A DNA stretch of 64,000 nt from an uncultured Pelagibacteraceae bacterium (lineage in GTDB: Bacteria; Pseudomonadota; Alphaproteobacteria; Pelagibacterales; Pelagibacteraceae): positions 1 to 64,000 of the forward strand of contig CACFBW010000001.1 in NCBI GenBank assembly GCA_902564565.1, given 5' to 3'. The notes beneath the pieces were generated by a model that made no database searches, was not told the origin of the DNA, and was given only the letters and a program-made list of their open reading frames with translations. Positions 26,435-37,184 of this stretch are shown here, piece by piece; positions within the stretch are counted from its first letter, which is position 1, and every line of letters starts with the position of its first letter. The position numbers and the translations under genes were made by a program.

Positions 26435-26524
26435 TCCACAACATGTTGTTCTGTTAACAACCCTTACTTGATTAGTATTAACATTCTGTAATAAAGTGTT
26501 TCTATTGATTCGTTAAAAAAAATT

Positions 26525-27793
26525 ATGACAACAAATAACAAAAATATTCTTTATTGTTCCTTTTGTGGAAAAAGCCAGCATGAAGTTAGAAAATTAATTG
26601 CAGGCCCAACAGTATTTATTTGTGATGAATGCGTTGAGCTCTGTATGGATATTATTAAAGAAGAAAGCAAAGATACATTTGTTAAACATCAAGATGGACT
26701 ACCATCACCAAAAGAAATTTGTGCAGTTTTAGATGATTATGTTATAGGCCAACAACATGCCAAAAAAGTTTTATCAGTAGCTGTCCACAATCATTATAAA
26801 AGATTAAACTATGAAAACAAAACAAGTAAAACAGTTGAATTAGCTAAATCAAATATTTTGTTAGTTGGTCCAACTGGTTGTGGAAAAACTTTGCTAGCGC
26901 AAACATTGGCAAGAATATTAGATGTTCCATTTACAATGGCCGACGCTACAACTTTAACTGAAGCTGGCTATGTGGGAGAAGATGTTGAGAATATTATTTT
27001 AAAATTATTACAAGCAGCTGATTACAATGTTGAAAAAGCCCAAAGAGGTATAGTTTATATTGATGAAGTTGATAAAATTAGCAGAAAGTCAGAAAACCCT
27101 TCAATTACCAGAGATGTTTCAGGCGAAGGTGTGCAACAAGCTTTATTGAAAATTATGGAAGGAACTATTGCAAGTGTTCCTCCGCAAGGAGGAAGAAAAC
27201 ATCCTCAACAAGAATTTTTGCAAGTTGATACTACAAATATTTTATTTATTTGTGGGGGAGCATTTGCTGGTTTAGATAAAATTATTTTACAAAGAGACAA
27301 AGGTACAGCTATAGGTTTTGGTGCAAATGTAAAATCTACTGAAGATAAAAAAACTGGCGAGTGGATGAAAAATTTAGAACCCGAAGATCTATTAAAATAT
27401 GGATTAATACCTGAATTTATTGGAAGGTTGCCTATAATTGCTACACTTGAGGACCTTGATGAAAAATCATTGGTTAAAATATTATTAGAGCCTAAAAATT
27501 CTTTGATCAAACAGTACCAAGAACTTTTTAAATTAGAAGGAGCAAAACTATCCTTTAAAGATAATGCAATTAAAGAGATTGCTAATAAAGCAATTAACAA
27601 AAAAACTGGTGCCAGAGGCCTGAGATCTATCTTGGAAAATATACTACTCAAAACAATGTATGAATTACCGAGTCAAGACAATATAGAAGAAATAATAATC
27701 GATGTAGGCGCGGCGAAAGGACAATCCCAACCAATAACTGTTTATTCAAAAAATACCAATAAACCTAAGACTGACAAAACGTCAGCTGCATAA
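26525..27793 (+). CDS. clpX: ATP-dependent Clp protease ATP-binding subunit ClpX
   Basis: A AAA+ unfoldase of 422 residues that partners ClpP. The N-terminal zinc-binding domain has C11, C14, C33 and C36. The ATPase core has Walker A GPTGCGKT, the pore loop GYVGED, Walker [12 protein letters not shown] and the region TAIGFGANV, where the IGF loop that docks on ClpP is expected. The C-terminal sensor-2 segment [10 protein letters not shown] is present. It has the normal length and no anomalies. The 90-base upstream gap holds a palindrome and an AT-rich region where a separate promoter could lie. Confidence 0.97.
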   Translation: MTTNNKNILYCSFCGKSQHEVRKLIAGPTVFICDECVELCMDIIKEESKDTFVKHQDGLPSPKEICAVLDDYVIGQQHAKKVLSVAVHNHYKRLNYENKTSKTVELAKSNILLVGPTGCGKTLLAQTLARILDVPFTMADATTLTEAGYVGEDVENIILKLLQAADYNVEKAQRGIVYIDEVDKISRKSENPSITRDVSGEGVQQALLKIMEGTIASVPPQGGRKHPQQEFLQVDTTNILFICGGAFAGLDKIILQRDKGTAIGFGANVKSTEDKKTGEWMKNLEPEDLLKYGLIPEFIGRLPIIATLEDLDEKSLVKILLEPKNSLIKQYQELFKLEGAKLSFKDNAIKEIANKAINKKTGARGLRSILENILLKTMYELPSQDNIEEIIIDVGAAKGQSQPITVYSKNTNKPKTDKTSAA

Positions 27794-27855
27794 TTTAAAG
27801 TTAACAAACATTAAATATCTGTTGCAATATTAATTTTAATCTCCATATTAAACTA

Positions 27856-30243
27856 ATGAATGTAAAAATTACCCTGCCATTATTGCCATTAAGAGACATT
27901 GTTGTATTTCCTGGTATGGTGATACCTTTATTTGTTGGTAGAGATAAATCTATATCGGCACTTAATGAGGTAATGAAAAAAGATAAAAAAATCGTATTAG
28001 TTACTCAAAAAAATTCTGAAGTTGATGATCCAAAGAATACAGATGTATTTATGTATGGTTGTGAAGGAAATATTTTACAACTTCTTAAATTACCAGATGG
28101 AACCGTTAAAGTATTAGTGGAAGGACATAAAAGAGTTAAAATAATTGATTTTAAAGATAATGAAAAATTTATCACTTGTGAATTTACACATCAAAATGAT
28201 GAATTATCAGAGAATGAAGATTTAATGCCCTTAGCTCTAACAGCTTTAAGAAGACTTGAAAAGTTAACATCGGTAAATAAAAAAATTTCTAATGAAACTA
28301 TTCACAATATAAAACAATTAAAAGATCCATCTAAAATTGCAGACAATATTGGAGCGCATATAAATTCAACAATATCTGAAAAACAACAAATTTTTGAAAC
28401 ATTTAATGTAAAAAAGAGACTTAATTCAGTGATTAAGATTATGGAAAACGAGACTAGTATAATTGGAGTTGAAAAAAGAATTAGAGGAAGAGTTAAAACT
28501 CAAATGGAAAAAACTCAAAGAGAATATTATTTAAACGAACAGTTAAAAGCTATCCAAAAAGAATTAGGTGAAATTGAAGATGGAAAAGATGAAACGTCAA
28601 GTTTAAACAAATCTATATTAAAAGCGAAAATGCCTAAAGATGTTCAAAAAAAATGCATGTCTGAACTTAAAAAATTAAAAAACATGAGTCCTATGTCTGC
28701 TGAAGCAACTGTAGTAAGAAATTATCTTGACTGGATGATTGATGTACCTTGGTATAAGAAAGATAAAGTAGATATCGATTTAAATAAAGCTGCTAAAACT
28801 TTAGATGAAGATCATTTCGGATTAGAAAAAATTAAAGAAAGAATTATTGAATTTTTAGCTGTCCAAAAAAGAATGGAAAAAATCAAAGGTCCAATTTTAT
28901 GTTTAGTTGGCCCACCTGGAGTTGGAAAAACTTCTCTTGGAAAATCTATTGCTAGAGCTATAAATAGACAGTTTGTAAGAATGTCCTTAGGAGGCGTAAG
29001 AGACGAAGCTGAAATTAGAGGACATAGAAGAACGTACATTGGTTCATTGCCTGGAAAAATAATTCATATGATGAAAAAAGCAGGAACAAAAAATCCTTTA
29101 ATTTTACTTGATGAAATAGATAAAGTCGGCAATGATTATAGAGGTGACCCATCCTCGGCATTGCTAGAAGCTTTGGATCCAGAACAAAATTCAAATTTTA
29201 ATGATCATTATTTAGAAGTTGATTATGATTTATCAGATGTAATGTTTGTTACAACAGCAAATACTTTAAACATTTTACCACCACTTTTAGATAGAATGGA
29301 GGTTATTAGAATACCCGGGTATACAGAAGATGAAAAAATTAATATTGCAAACAAATTTTTATTACAAAAACAAATCAAGGAAAATGGAGTTAAAGAAGGA
29401 GAGTTTGAGTTACTAGATGGAACTATTAAGGAAATAATCAGAAACTATACAAGAGAGTCTGGAGTTAGAAACCTTGACAGAGAAATATCAAAAGTTATTA
29501 GAAAAGCTGTTAAAAAAGTCGTTAACAAAGAAGAAAAAAAAGTATCTATAAGTAAAAATAATCTACCAGATTTTTTAGGTGTTAAAAAGTTTAAATATGG
29601 TGAATTAGAAAACGAAGATAAAGTAGGAATAGTTACTGGATTAGCATGGACTGAGTTTGGTGGGGAAATACTTAAAATTGAAACTGTTCATATGCCAGGT
29701 AAAGGCAGAATGCAAATTACTGGCAAACTAGGCGATGTAATGCAAGAATCAGTTAAAGCTGCTAAATCTTTTGTTCGATCAAAGAGCTTAGAATATGGCA
29801 TTATACCACCCATTTTTGAGAAAAAAGATTTTCATATACATGTTCCAGAAGGAGCTACGCCAAAAGATGGGCCTTCAGCTGGTGTAGCAATGGTTACATC
29901 TATAGTATCTGCAATAACAAAAAATCCTATTGATAGAAAAATTGCAATGACAGGTGAAGTTACAATAACGGGTCAGGTACTTCAAATTGGCGGGCTTAAA
30001 GAAAAATTATTAGCAGCTCATAGAGCTGGAATTAAACATGTTATAATTCCAAAAGATAATGAAAAAGATTTAGTTGATATACCAAAAAAAGTTAAAGAAG
30101 ATATAAAAATTACTGGCGTTGGAAATGTTGATGAGGTGTTAAAAATTGCACTGAAAAATGAATTAAAAAGAGTCGAATGGACAGAAGTTGACAACCTTTC
30201 AAAATCTAAAAAACAAGATAAATCTCAAGCTAGCATTCAATAA
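27856..30243 (+). CDS. lon: ATP-dependent protease Lon
   Basis: A cytoplasmic AAA+ serine protease of 795 residues, the usual LonA length. The N-terminal substrate-binding domain (LPLLPLRDIVVFPGMVIPLF) is followed by the ATPase with Walker A GPPGVGKTS and Walker B PLILLDEIDKVG, and a C-terminal Ser-Lys protease domain with S674 in KDGPSAGV and K717 in LKEKLLAAHRAG. It degrades damaged and regulatory proteins. It ends 49 bases before tRNA-Val; in many alphaproteobacteria the HU gene hupB lies in that place, but here there is no room for it. Confidence 0.97.
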   Translation: MNVKITLPLLPLRDIVVFPGMVIPLFVGRDKSISALNEVMKKDKKIVLVTQKNSEVDDPKNTDVFMYGCEGNILQLLKLPDGTVKVLVEGHKRVKIIDFKDNEKFITCEFTHQNDELSENEDLMPLALTALRRLEKLTSVNKKISNETIHNIKQLKDPSKIADNIGAHINSTISEKQQIFETFNVKKRLNSVIKIMENETSIIGVEKRIRGRVKTQMEKTQREYYLNEQLKAIQKELGEIEDGKDETSSLNKSILKAKMPKDVQKKCMSELKKLKNMSPMSAEATVVRNYLDWMIDVPWYKKDKVDIDLNKAAKTLDEDHFGLEKIKERIIEFLAVQKRMEKIKGPILCLVGPPGVGKTSLGKSIARAINRQFVRMSLGGVRDEAEIRGHRRTYIGSLPGKIIHMMKKAGTKNPLILLDEIDKVGNDYRGDPSSALLEALDPEQNSNFNDHYLEVDYDLSDVMFVTTANTLNILPPLLDRMEVIRIPGYTEDEKINIANKFLLQKQIKENGVKEGEFELLDGTIKEIIRNYTRESGVRNLDREISKVIRKAVKKVVNKEEKKVSISKNNLPDFLGVKKFKYGELENEDKVGIVTGLAWTEFGGEILKIETVHMPGKGRMQITGKLGDVMQESVKAAKSFVRSKSLEYGIIPPIFEKKDFHIHVPEGATPKDGPSAGVAMVTSIVSAITKNPIDRKIAMTGEVTITGQVLQIGGLKEKLLAAHRAGIKHVIIPKDNEKDLVDIPKKVKEDIKITGVGNVDEVLKIALKNELKRVEWTEVDNLSKSKKQDKSQASIQ

Positions 30244-30250
30244 TTAATAA

Positions 30251-30279
30251 TTTACATTATTCAATCCTTGATGTAATAG
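30251..30279 (+). promoter_or_regulatory. Weak candidate promoter for tRNA-Val/tRNA-Asp
   Basis: TTTACA (30251-30256) followed after 17 bases by TAATAG (30274-30279) is placed 13 bases before the mature tRNA-Val. The -35 match is good and the -10 match is poor. The position is sensible for a tRNA promoter, but the composition of the region makes chance matches common. Confidence 0.25.
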
Positions 30280-30292
30280 TAGCCCTTGTTTG

Positions 30293-30368
30293 GGGCGGTT
30301 AGCTCAGTTGGTAGAGCATCTCGTTTACACCGAGGGGGTCAAAGGTTCGAGTCCTTTACTGCCCACCA
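30293..30368 (+). tRNA. tRNA-Val (anticodon UAC)
   Basis: A 76-base tRNA with encoded CCA. The acceptor stem is GGGCGGT/ACTGCCC (one G-U), the D arm contains GCTCAGTTGGTAGAGC, the anticodon loop is TTTACAC with anticodon TAC, and the T arm is AAAGG-TTCGAGT-CCTTT. It is paired with tRNA-Asp 8 bases downstream and is likely processed from one precursor. Confidence 0.96.
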
Positions 30369-30376
30369 AAACACGG

Positions 30377-30453
30377 GGGGGTGTAGCTCAGTTGGTTAGA
30401 GCGATCGCCTGTCACGCGATAGGTCGAGGGTTCGAGTCCCTTCACTCCCGCCA
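30377..30453 (+). tRNA. tRNA-Asp (anticodon GUC)
   Basis: A 77-base tRNA with encoded CCA and discriminator G, as expected for tRNA-Asp. The acceptor stem is GGGGGTG/CACTCCC, the anticodon stem is ATCGC/GCGAT with loop CTGTCAC (anticodon GTC), and the T arm is GAGGG-TTCGAGT-CCCTT. The Val-Asp pair ahead of nuoA is a common alphaproteobacterial arrangement. Confidence 0.96.
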
Positions 30454-30539
30454 CTTTTCATTTTTGTACTAGTTTATTGTTTAAAAAATGCAACCTTAAC
30501 GCACTTATTTTAATAAAAAAAGATGCTATATAGATATTA

Positions 30540-30908
30540 ATGCTTTCAGAATTTTTAAAAGATTATTTATCTATAGTAGTTTTTTTGTTTCTAGCTTTTG
30601 GTTTGAGCATAAGCTTCATTGTATTAAATTTTGTTTTTTCACCAAACAAACCTGATCCGGAAAAACTATCTGCTTACGAATGTGGATTCGAAGCGTTTGA
30701 TGACTCTAGAATGGAATTTGATGTGAGATTTTATTTGGTAGCAATTCTATTTATAATATTTGATTTAGAAATAGCTTTTTTATTTCCATGGGCTATTTCT
30801 TTAGGAAGTATAGGTTTTTTAGGTTTTTGTTCTATGATGATATTTTTATTTATTCTTACAGTTGGTTTTATTTATGAGTGGAAAAAAGGTGCATTAGACT
30901 GGGAATAA
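30540..30908 (+). CDS. nuoA: NADH-quinone oxidoreductase subunit A
   Basis: A small membrane subunit of complex I, 122 residues with three helices. The conserved loop [21 protein letters not shown]-type segment (residues about 43-63, with the Cys that lies near the quinone site) and the acidic [10 protein letters not shown] in the second helix are present. It is the first gene of the complete nuoA-N operon. The 86 bases between tRNA-Asp and this gene are AT-rich with no clear terminator, so a promoter probably lies there. Confidence 0.96.
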   Translation: MLSEFLKDYLSIVVFLFLAFGLSISFIVLNFVFSPNKPDPEKLSAYECGFEAFDDSRMEFDVRFYLVAILFIIFDLEIAFLFPWAISLGSIGFLGFCSMMIFLFILTVGFIYEWKKGALDWE

Positions 30909-30922
30909 AAAAAGAATTAATT

Positions 30923-31444
30923 ATGACTCCAGATGATAAATTAAAAAAAATTCCGGAAGAATTTAAAAAACTAGCTAAAGATTTTAGCGACAAAGGTTTT
31001 ATTACTACTTCCCTAGACAATCTTATTAATTGGTCAAGATCAGGATCATTACATTGGATGACTTTTGGCCTAGCTTGTTGTGCAGTAGAAATGATGCATA
31101 CTTCAATGCCAAGATATGATTTAGAAAGATTTGGAGCGGCTCCAAGAGCTTCACCAAGGCAATCCGATGTAATGATTGTAGCTGGCACTCTCACTAATAA
31201 AATGGCACCAGCTTTAAGAAAAGTTTACGACCAAATGCCCGAGCCAAGATACGTTATATCTATGGGCAGTTGTGCAAATGGTGGTGGTTACTATCACTAC
31301 TCGTATTCAGTAGTTAGAGGTTGCGATAGAATTGTTCCAGTTGATATATATGTTCCTGGGTGCCCACCATCTGCTGAAGCATTGCTGTACGGAATTTTAC
31401 AATTGCAAAAAAAAATTAGAAATCAAGGTTCTTTAGAAAGATAA
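30923..31444 (+). CDS. nuoB: NADH-quinone oxidoreductase subunit B
   Basis: A hydrophilic subunit of 173 residues carrying the terminal 4Fe-4S cluster N2 that passes electrons to quinone. Cluster ligands are visible in [11 protein letters not shown] (tandem Cys), [10 protein letters not shown] and VPGCPPSAE. The ATG at 30923 is 14 bases after the nuoA stop. An earlier in-frame start would overlap nuoA and adds residues that are not family-like, so I prefer 30923. It is separated from nuoC by 7 bases. Confidence 0.96.
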   Translation: MTPDDKLKKIPEEFKKLAKDFSDKGFITTSLDNLINWSRSGSLHWMTFGLACCAVEMMHTSMPRYDLERFGAAPRASPRQSDVMIVAGTLTNKMAPALRKVYDQMPEPRYVISMGSCANGGGYYHYSYSVVRGCDRIVPVDIYVPGCPPSAEALLYGILQLQKKIRNQGSLER

Positions 31445-31451
31445 CTCTAAA

Positions 31452-32060
31452 ATGAAAAATTTAACAGATTTAGAAAAAAAAATTAATTCGGAACTTGCAA
31501 CAAAAATTAATGATTCAAAAATTTTTCATAATCAACTATATTTGACAATAGATGATGAAGATTTGTTGGACGTAGTGACTTTCTTAAAAACTAACAACAA
31601 TACAAAGTTTAGACAGTTAATTGATATTACCGCAGTTGATTATCCAGAAAAACAGCAAAGATTCAAAATGGTATATTTGTTTTTAAGCCATCAATTTAAT
31701 CAAAGAATTATTCTTAGTTTTTTTATAAACGAAAATGAACTTGTGTCATCTTTAATTAAGATTTTTCCATCAGCTAATTGGATGGAAAGAGAAGTTTTTG
31801 ATATGTATGGTATTAAATTTAAAGATCATCCTGATCTTAGAAGAATATTAACCGATTATGAATTTGAAGGTTTTCCTTTAAGAAAAGATTTTCCTTTAAC
31901 AGGTCACAAAGAAACCAGATATAGCGAAGAAGAAAAAAAAGTAATTTATGAACCAGTGAAACTTGAGCAAAATTATAGAAATTTTGATTATGAAAGCCCA
32001 TGGGAAGGAACAAAATATATTAACAAACAAACAAAAAAAAATAATGACGAAAAAATCTAA
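31452..32060 (+). CDS. nuoC: NADH-quinone oxidoreductase subunit C
   Basis: A 202-residue peripheral-arm subunit (30-kDa type). The family signature is [20 protein letters not shown], followed by [20 protein letters not shown]. It is a separate gene, not fused to nuoD as in enterobacteria. Its end overlaps the nuoD start by 17 bases, suggesting coupled translation of these tightly associated subunits. Confidence 0.95.
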   Translation: MKNLTDLEKKINSELATKINDSKIFHNQLYLTIDDEDLLDVVTFLKTNNNTKFRQLIDITAVDYPEKQQRFKMVYLFLSHQFNQRIILSFFINENELVSSLIKIFPSANWMEREVFDMYGIKFKDHPDLRRILTDYEFEGFPLRKDFPLTGHKETRYSEEEKKVIYEPVKLEQNYRNFDYESPWEGTKYINKQTKKNNDEKI

Positions 32061-33219
32061 AACCTTAAATCTAAACTTCGGCCCTCAACACCCTGCAGCA
32101 CATGGTGTCTTAAGGTTAATATTGGAACTTGATGGTGAAGTTGTTGAAAAAGTTGATCCTCACATAGGTTTGCTTCATAGAGGCACTGAAAAACTAATTG
32201 AAAATAAGACTTATATGCAAGCAGTTCCTTATTTTGATAGACTAGATTATGTAGCGCCCATGAATCAAGAACATGCGTTTGCCCTTGCTATCGAAAAAAT
32301 ATTAAATATAGAAGTGCCAATTCGCGCTCAATTTATAAGAGTAATTTTTTGTGAAATAGGAAGAATTTTAAGTCATATTTTAAATATAACCACACAGGCT
32401 TTAGACGTAGGAGCTCTAACTCCATCCTTGTGGGGATTTGAAGAAAGAGAAACTCTAATGACTTTCTATGAACGAGTGTCTGGATCAAGATTGCATGCTA
32501 ATTATTTTAGAGCAGGAGGTGTTCATCAAGATTTACCAGGAACTTTAGATAAAGATATAGCAGAATTTTGTTATCATTTTCCAAAAGTTATAGATGATCT
32601 TGAAACGCTTCTTACGGATAATAGAATATTTAAACAAAGAAATGTCGACATCGGAATAGTTAGCAAAGAAGATGCTCTAGATTATTCTTTTTCAGGAGTA
32701 ATGCTCAGAGGTTCTGGAGTACCTTGGGATTTAAGAAAATCTCAACCCTATGAATGCTATGATCAATTAGAATTTAAAATTCCAGTAGGAAAAAATGGAG
32801 ATTGTTATGATAGATATATTTGCAGAATTGATGAAATGCGAGAAAGCGTAAAAATCATTAATCAGTGTTTATCAATAATGCCAAAAGGTCCAATAAAATC
32901 ACCAGATGGAAAAATTACACCACCACCAAAAAAAGAAATTAAAGAGTCAATGGAGGCTTTAATTCATCATTTTAAACTATTTACCGAAGGCTATAGAGTT
33001 GATGAAGATGAAATTTATACCGCAGTCGAAGCCCCAAAAGGAGAGTTTGGAGTTTATTTAATTTCCGATGGATCTAACAAGCCATATAAATGTAAAATTA
33101 GGGCACCAGGTTTTTCTCATTTACAAGCAATGGATTATTTAATCAAAGGTCACATGCTAGCTGATGTGCCTGCTGTATTAGGTTCTTTAGATATAGTTTT
33201 TGGAGAAATTGATAGATGA
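32044..33219 (+). CDS. nuoD: NADH-quinone oxidoreductase subunit D
   Basis: A 49-kDa-type subunit of 391 residues that forms the quinone pocket with NuoB. It opens with [17 protein letters not shown], the diagnostic segment with the quinone-site His. I chose the ATG at 32044, which gives this family N-terminus; an in-frame start at 31963 would add 27 residues encoded inside nuoC. The C-terminal [10 protein letters not shown]-type segment is seen as [16 protein letters not shown], and it ends with DIVFGEIDR. It overlaps nuoE by 4 bases (ATGA). Confidence 0.96.
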   Translation: MTKKSKTLNLNFGPQHPAAHGVLRLILELDGEVVEKVDPHIGLLHRGTEKLIENKTYMQAVPYFDRLDYVAPMNQEHAFALAIEKILNIEVPIRAQFIRVIFCEIGRILSHILNITTQALDVGALTPSLWGFEERETLMTFYERVSGSRLHANYFRAGGVHQDLPGTLDKDIAEFCYHFPKVIDDLETLLTDNRIFKQRNVDIGIVSKEDALDYSFSGVMLRGSGVPWDLRKSQPYECYDQLEFKIPVGKNGDCYDRYICRIDEMRESVKIINQCLSIMPKGPIKSPDGKITPPPKKEIKESMEALIHHFKLFTEGYRVDEDEIYTAVEAPKGEFGVYLISDGSNKPYKCKIRAPGFSHLQAMDYLIKGHMLADVPAVLGSLDIVFGEIDR

Positions 33220-33824
33220 GTATAAAAAGAATTTCTAAAAAACAGCCTGATAATTTTGAGTTTGACTCAGATAATTTAAAAAAAGCAAATAGAATTATAA
33301 ATAATTACCCTGAAGGAAAACAACAAAGTGCAGTAATGTCATTACTTTATTTAGCTCAGAACCAAAACGAAAATTGGATACCGTTGGCAGCAATGAAATA
33401 TATAGGAAAATTTTTAAACGTTCCTTATATAAAAGTCTACGAAGTGGCAACATTTTATACAATGTATAATTTGTCACCAGTCGGAAAAAATTTTATTCAA
33501 ATATGCACCACAACCCCATGTATGATTAGAGGAGCTTATAAGCTTGTAGAAGCCTGCAAAGAAAAAATATCACAAAATGAAAATGAAATATCAGAAGATA
33601 AAAAATGTTCTTGGGTTGAGGTAGAATGTTTGGGTGCATGTGTCAATGCACCTATGATGCAAATAAATAATGATTATTTTGAAGACTTGGATAAAGAAAA
33701 AACTTTAAAAATTTTAGATCAAATTTTAAAAGGTGAATCTCCAAAACCAGGTTCATACAGAGGTAGGTTAAATAGTGAACCAGAAAATAACAGAAAAACT
33801 TTATTGGATATTAAAAATGCTTAA
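33216..33824 (+). CDS. nuoE: NADH-quinone oxidoreductase subunit E
   Basis: A 24-kDa-type subunit of 202 residues with a thioredoxin-like fold binding the 2Fe-2S cluster N1a. The four ligands are in [12 protein letters not shown] and [13 protein letters not shown]. It has a C-terminal extension with a [15 protein letters not shown] segment, as common in alphaproteobacteria. The last 8 bases overlap nuoF through ATGCTTAA. Confidence 0.95.
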   Translation: MSIKRISKKQPDNFEFDSDNLKKANRIINNYPEGKQQSAVMSLLYLAQNQNENWIPLAAMKYIGKFLNVPYIKVYEVATFYTMYNLSPVGKNFIQICTTTPCMIRGAYKLVEACKEKISQNENEISEDKKCSWVEVECLGACVNAPMMQINNDYFEDLDKEKTLKILDQILKGESPKPGSYRGRLNSEPENNRKTLLDIKNA

Positions 33825-35148
33825 AGACGAAGACAGAATATTTAAAAATTTATACAACGATTTAGGTTCAGATTTAAATTCATCTAAAAAAAGAGGTGAC
33901 TGGACAAATACTAAAGAACTATGCGGCAAAGGGAGAGACTGGATTATTAATGAAATTAAAACATCTGAACTAAGAGGGAGAGGTGGAGCAGGTTTTCCAA
34001 CGGGTTTAAAATGGTCTTTTGCTCCAAAAGAAGTAGGCTCAAGACCTCACTATTTAGTTATAAATGCTGATGAGTCAGAACCAGGGACATGTAAAGATAG
34101 GGATATATTAAGATTTGAACCTCACAAGTTAATAGAAGGTTGTTTAATATCTTCTTACGCAGTTAATGCCAAAAAATGCTATATTTATATAAGAGGTGAA
34201 TATTTCAACGAAGGTCAAAAATTACAAACCGCAATTGATGATGCTTACAATAATAATTTTTTAGGAAAAGATGCATGTGGCACAGGTTGGGATTTAGATA
34301 TTTATATTCATTATGGAGCAGGTGCTTATATTTGCGGTGAGGAAACAGCTTTACTTGAAAGTTTAGAAGGTAAAAAGGGACAACCTAGATTAAAACCACC
34401 TTTTCCTGCTCTTGTTGGGTTGTATGGCTGTCCTACAATTATAAATAACGTTGAAACGGTTGCAGTAGTTCCAACAATTTTAAGAAGAGGAGCTAAATGG
34501 TTTGCTTCATTAGGAAAACCTAAAAACACAGGGACAAAAATTTATTGTATTTCTGGAAACGTAAATAGCCCGTGCAATGTCGAAGAAGAAATGGGTACCT
34601 CATTAAAGGATTTAATAGAAACTCATGCTGGAGGTGTCATTGGTGGATGGGAAAATTTAAAAGCTGTTATACCAGGTGGTTCGTCAATGCCATTACTTCC
34701 AAAAAAAATTTGCGATACAATTAAAATGGATTTTGATTCTTTAATTGCAGAAAAAAGTGGTTTAGGGACCGCAGGCATTGTGGTTATTAATAATGATCAA
34801 GATATTATTAAATGTATGGCAAGAATAGCCAGATTTTACAAACATGAAAGTTGCGGTCAATGCACACCATGTAGAGAAGGTTCTGGCTGGATGTGGAGAA
34901 TGTTAGAGAGAATGGCAAAAGGAGAAGCATCAAAAGATGAAGTAGATATGCTTATGGATGTTACAAAACAAATTGAAGGTCATACCATTTGTGCATTCGG
35001 AGAAGGTTCAGCATGGCCAGTTCAAGGTCTCCTAAGACATTTTAAAAAAGAAATAGAAAAAAGAAATAATTTTAAACCTCTAGTAAATAGAAATAAAAAC
35101 ATTCCTTATTTAGTAGATCAACATTTGTTAGACAAAAAAAATGCTTAA
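33817..35148 (+). CDS. nuoF: NADH-quinone oxidoreductase subunit F
   Basis: A 51-kDa-type subunit of 443 residues, the NADH-oxidising site with FMN and one 4Fe-4S cluster. Seen are [15 protein letters not shown] (glycine-rich nucleotide site near residue 60), [29 protein letters not shown] and the cluster ligands in [12 protein letters not shown], with a distal Cys in [10 protein letters not shown]. The start is the ATG at 33817, which overlaps nuoE by 8 bases; an earlier in-frame start inside nuoE is less likely. Confidence 0.96.
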   Translation: MLKDEDRIFKNLYNDLGSDLNSSKKRGDWTNTKELCGKGRDWIINEIKTSELRGRGGAGFPTGLKWSFAPKEVGSRPHYLVINADESEPGTCKDRDILRFEPHKLIEGCLISSYAVNAKKCYIYIRGEYFNEGQKLQTAIDDAYNNNFLGKDACGTGWDLDIYIHYGAGAYICGEETALLESLEGKKGQPRLKPPFPALVGLYGCPTIINNVETVAVVPTILRRGAKWFASLGKPKNTGTKIYCISGNVNSPCNVEEEMGTSLKDLIETHAGGVIGGWENLKAVIPGGSSMPLLPKKICDTIKMDFDSLIAEKSGLGTAGIVVINNDQDIIKCMARIARFYKHESCGQCTPCREGSGWMWRMLERMAKGEASKDEVDMLMDVTKQIEGHTICAFGEGSAWPVQGLLRHFKKEIEKRNNFKPLVNRNKNIPYLVDQHLLDKKNA

Positions 35149-37183
35149 ATTAAAAGTAAACAATCAAGATATAGAGATCGAAGAAGGATTAACTGTATTG
35201 CAAGCTTGTGAAAAAGCAGGAGTAGAAATTCCAAGATTTTGTTATCATGAAAAACTATCTATAGCTGGAAATTGTAGAATGTGTTTAGTTGAAATTGAAA
35301 AGTCCCCTAAACCAGTTGCTTCGTGTGCTATGCCTGCGACCGAAGGAATGAATATTAAAACTAATACAGAGTTTGTTAAAAAATCAAGAAATGGTGTGAT
35401 GGAGTTTTTATTAGCAAACCACCCTCTAGACTGTCCAGTATGTGACCAAGGTGGTGAATGCGATTTACAAGACCAATCAATGTTTTATGGTGTAGATAAA
35501 TCTAGATACAAAGAAAACAAAAGATCAGTTCCAGAAAAAAATATGGGTCCTCTTATTAAAACTCAAATGACCAGATGCATACATTGTACCAGATGCATAA
35601 GATTTGCAACAGAAGTAGCAGGTGTGACAGAACTGGGTGCAATAGGTAGGGGAGAAAATATGGAAATCACAACGTATTTGGAGAAATCTATGGAGTCTGA
35701 ATTGTCTGCTAACGTAGTCGATTTATGTCCTGTTGGAGCTTTAACTTCCAAGCCATACGTTTTTGAAGCTAGGCCTTGGGAGCTTAAGAAAACTGAAACA
35801 ATAGATGTAATGGACGCGATAGGATCAAACATAAGAGTTGACACGTATGGCTGGGAGGTAAAAAGAGTTTTACCAAGGATTAATGAAGATATTAATGAAG
35901 AATGGATATCCGATAAAACAAGATATGCTTGCGATGGATTATTAAACCAAAGACTTGATAGCCCTTTTATAAAATATAATCAAAAATTTGATAAAGCTTC
36001 ATGGAAAGAAGTTTTCAATATTATTAAAGCTAAAATTAATGAAATAGACAATGACAAAATATGTGGTTTTACAGGTGATTTAACTAATATGGAAACATTA
36101 TACATATTTAAAGAATTTTTTAATAAATTATTAAACTCAAAAAATTTAGAATCTAGAATTAATTATACTTATTTAAACCCAGAAAAAAGAGAAAATTATT
36201 TATTTAATTCTTCTATTAATGGTATTGAAGAAAGTGATTTTATTTTGCTTATAGGATCAAACCCTAGATATGAAGCAACTATATTAAATGCACGCATTAG
36301 AAAAGCTTATTTAAAAAACAAAACAAAAATATTTTCATTAAATGATGTGGGAGATTTAACTTACCCCTACAAATTTTTGAAAGGCACAACGGAAGATTTA
36401 AGAAAAATTATTGAAGACAAACATGACGTGTCAAATATTATCAAAGAATCAAAAAAACCAATTATTATCTTAGGTCAATCAGCCCTATCATCAAATTCAG
36501 GAAAATATATTTTTGAATCAATAAAGTATTTTTTAAAAAAAAATAATAAGATAAATAATGAATGGAACTCTTTAAATATTATTTCAGAAAATGCATCTAC
36601 TGTAGGAAGTTTTGATTTAGGAATTTTCCAAATTAATAATGGATCAAATCAAATATTATCAAATTTACAAGATCACAAGTATGAATTGGTGTTTTTATTA
36701 GGTCAAGACAGTTTGAAATTTAATAAACAAAACGAATTTATAATTTACCAAGGAAGTCATGGCGACAAAGGTGCTGAAATTGCCGATATAATTTTACCAG
36801 GAGCAGCTTATACGGAACAAGATGGTTACTTTACTAACTTAGAAGGAAAACTTCAAAAAGCTTATAAGGCTTCATATCCTCCAGGTGAAGCCAAAGAAGA
36901 TTGGCAAATAATAAATAATTTAGCTGAATCAATTAATAATAAAAAATTATTTAACAATAAGGAAGAATTAGAAAGCAGCCTGCTTAATTATTTAAATTTA
37001 ACAAATAATAAAAATTTATCAAAAAAAAGTACAGATTTAAAAGATTTAAACTTTCAAAACGAAAAAATCGAAATAAATAACATTGATTATTATTATTCAA
37101 ATTCAATCGCAAGAGCATCAAAAACAATGTTTGAATGCAGAAGTGAGAAAATTAAATTGAAATCAACTGGAACAACAGGGTAA
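35141..37183 (+). CDS. nuoG: NADH-quinone oxidoreductase subunit G
   Basis: A 75-kDa-type subunit of 680 residues, the electron wire of the peripheral arm. The N-terminal 2Fe-2S ferredoxin domain has [18 protein letters not shown] and CAMPATEG. Next are the His-ligated cluster [17 protein letters not shown] and the 4Fe-4S ligands [16 protein letters not shown] molybdopterin-oxidoreductase-like domain follows from about residue 220, containing [20 protein letters not shown]. It overlaps nuoF by 8 bases with the same ATGCTTAA junction as nuoE/nuoF. Confidence 0.95.
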   Translation: MLKLKVNNQDIEIEEGLTVLQACEKAGVEIPRFCYHEKLSIAGNCRMCLVEIEKSPKPVASCAMPATEGMNIKTNTEFVKKSRNGVMEFLLANHPLDCPVCDQGGECDLQDQSMFYGVDKSRYKENKRSVPEKNMGPLIKTQMTRCIHCTRCIRFATEVAGVTELGAIGRGENMEITTYLEKSMESELSANVVDLCPVGALTSKPYVFEARPWELKKTETIDVMDAIGSNIRVDTYGWEVKRVLPRINEDINEEWISDKTRYACDGLLNQRLDSPFIKYNQKFDKASWKEVFNIIKAKINEIDNDKICGFTGDLTNMETLYIFKEFFNKLLNSKNLESRINYTYLNPEKRENYLFNSSINGIEESDFILLIGSNPRYEATILNARIRKAYLKNKTKIFSLNDVGDLTYPYKFLKGTTEDLRKIIEDKHDVSNIIKESKKPIIILGQSALSSNSGKYIFESIKYFLKKNNKINNEWNSLNIISENASTVGSFDLGIFQINNGSNQILSNLQDHKYELVFLLGQDSLKFNKQNEFIIYQGSHGDKGAEIADIILPGAAYTEQDGYFTNLEGKLQKAYKASYPPGEAKEDWQIINNLAESINNKKLFNNKEELESSLLNYLNLTNNKNLSKKSTDLKDLNFQNEKIEINNIDYYYSNSIARASKTMFECRSEKIKLKSTGTTG

Positions 37184-37184
37184 A

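Noticed and set aside
26438-26461. Intrinsic terminator after clpP
   Set aside because: The hairpin stem is short and AT-rich and is not followed by a T run.
27205-27651. 148-codon minus-strand frame inside clpX
   Set aside because: It is antisense to a well-conserved AAA+ core, has no recognisable domain, and arises from AT-rich codon use on the other strand.
30290-30472. Open frame of 60 codons across the tRNA-Val and tRNA-Asp genes
   Set aside because: It is translation of tRNA sequence; both tRNAs fold fully and leave no room for a real gene.
31963-32043. Upstream start for nuoD
   Set aside because: The added 27 residues are encoded inside nuoC and precede the family start; ATG 32044 is preferred.
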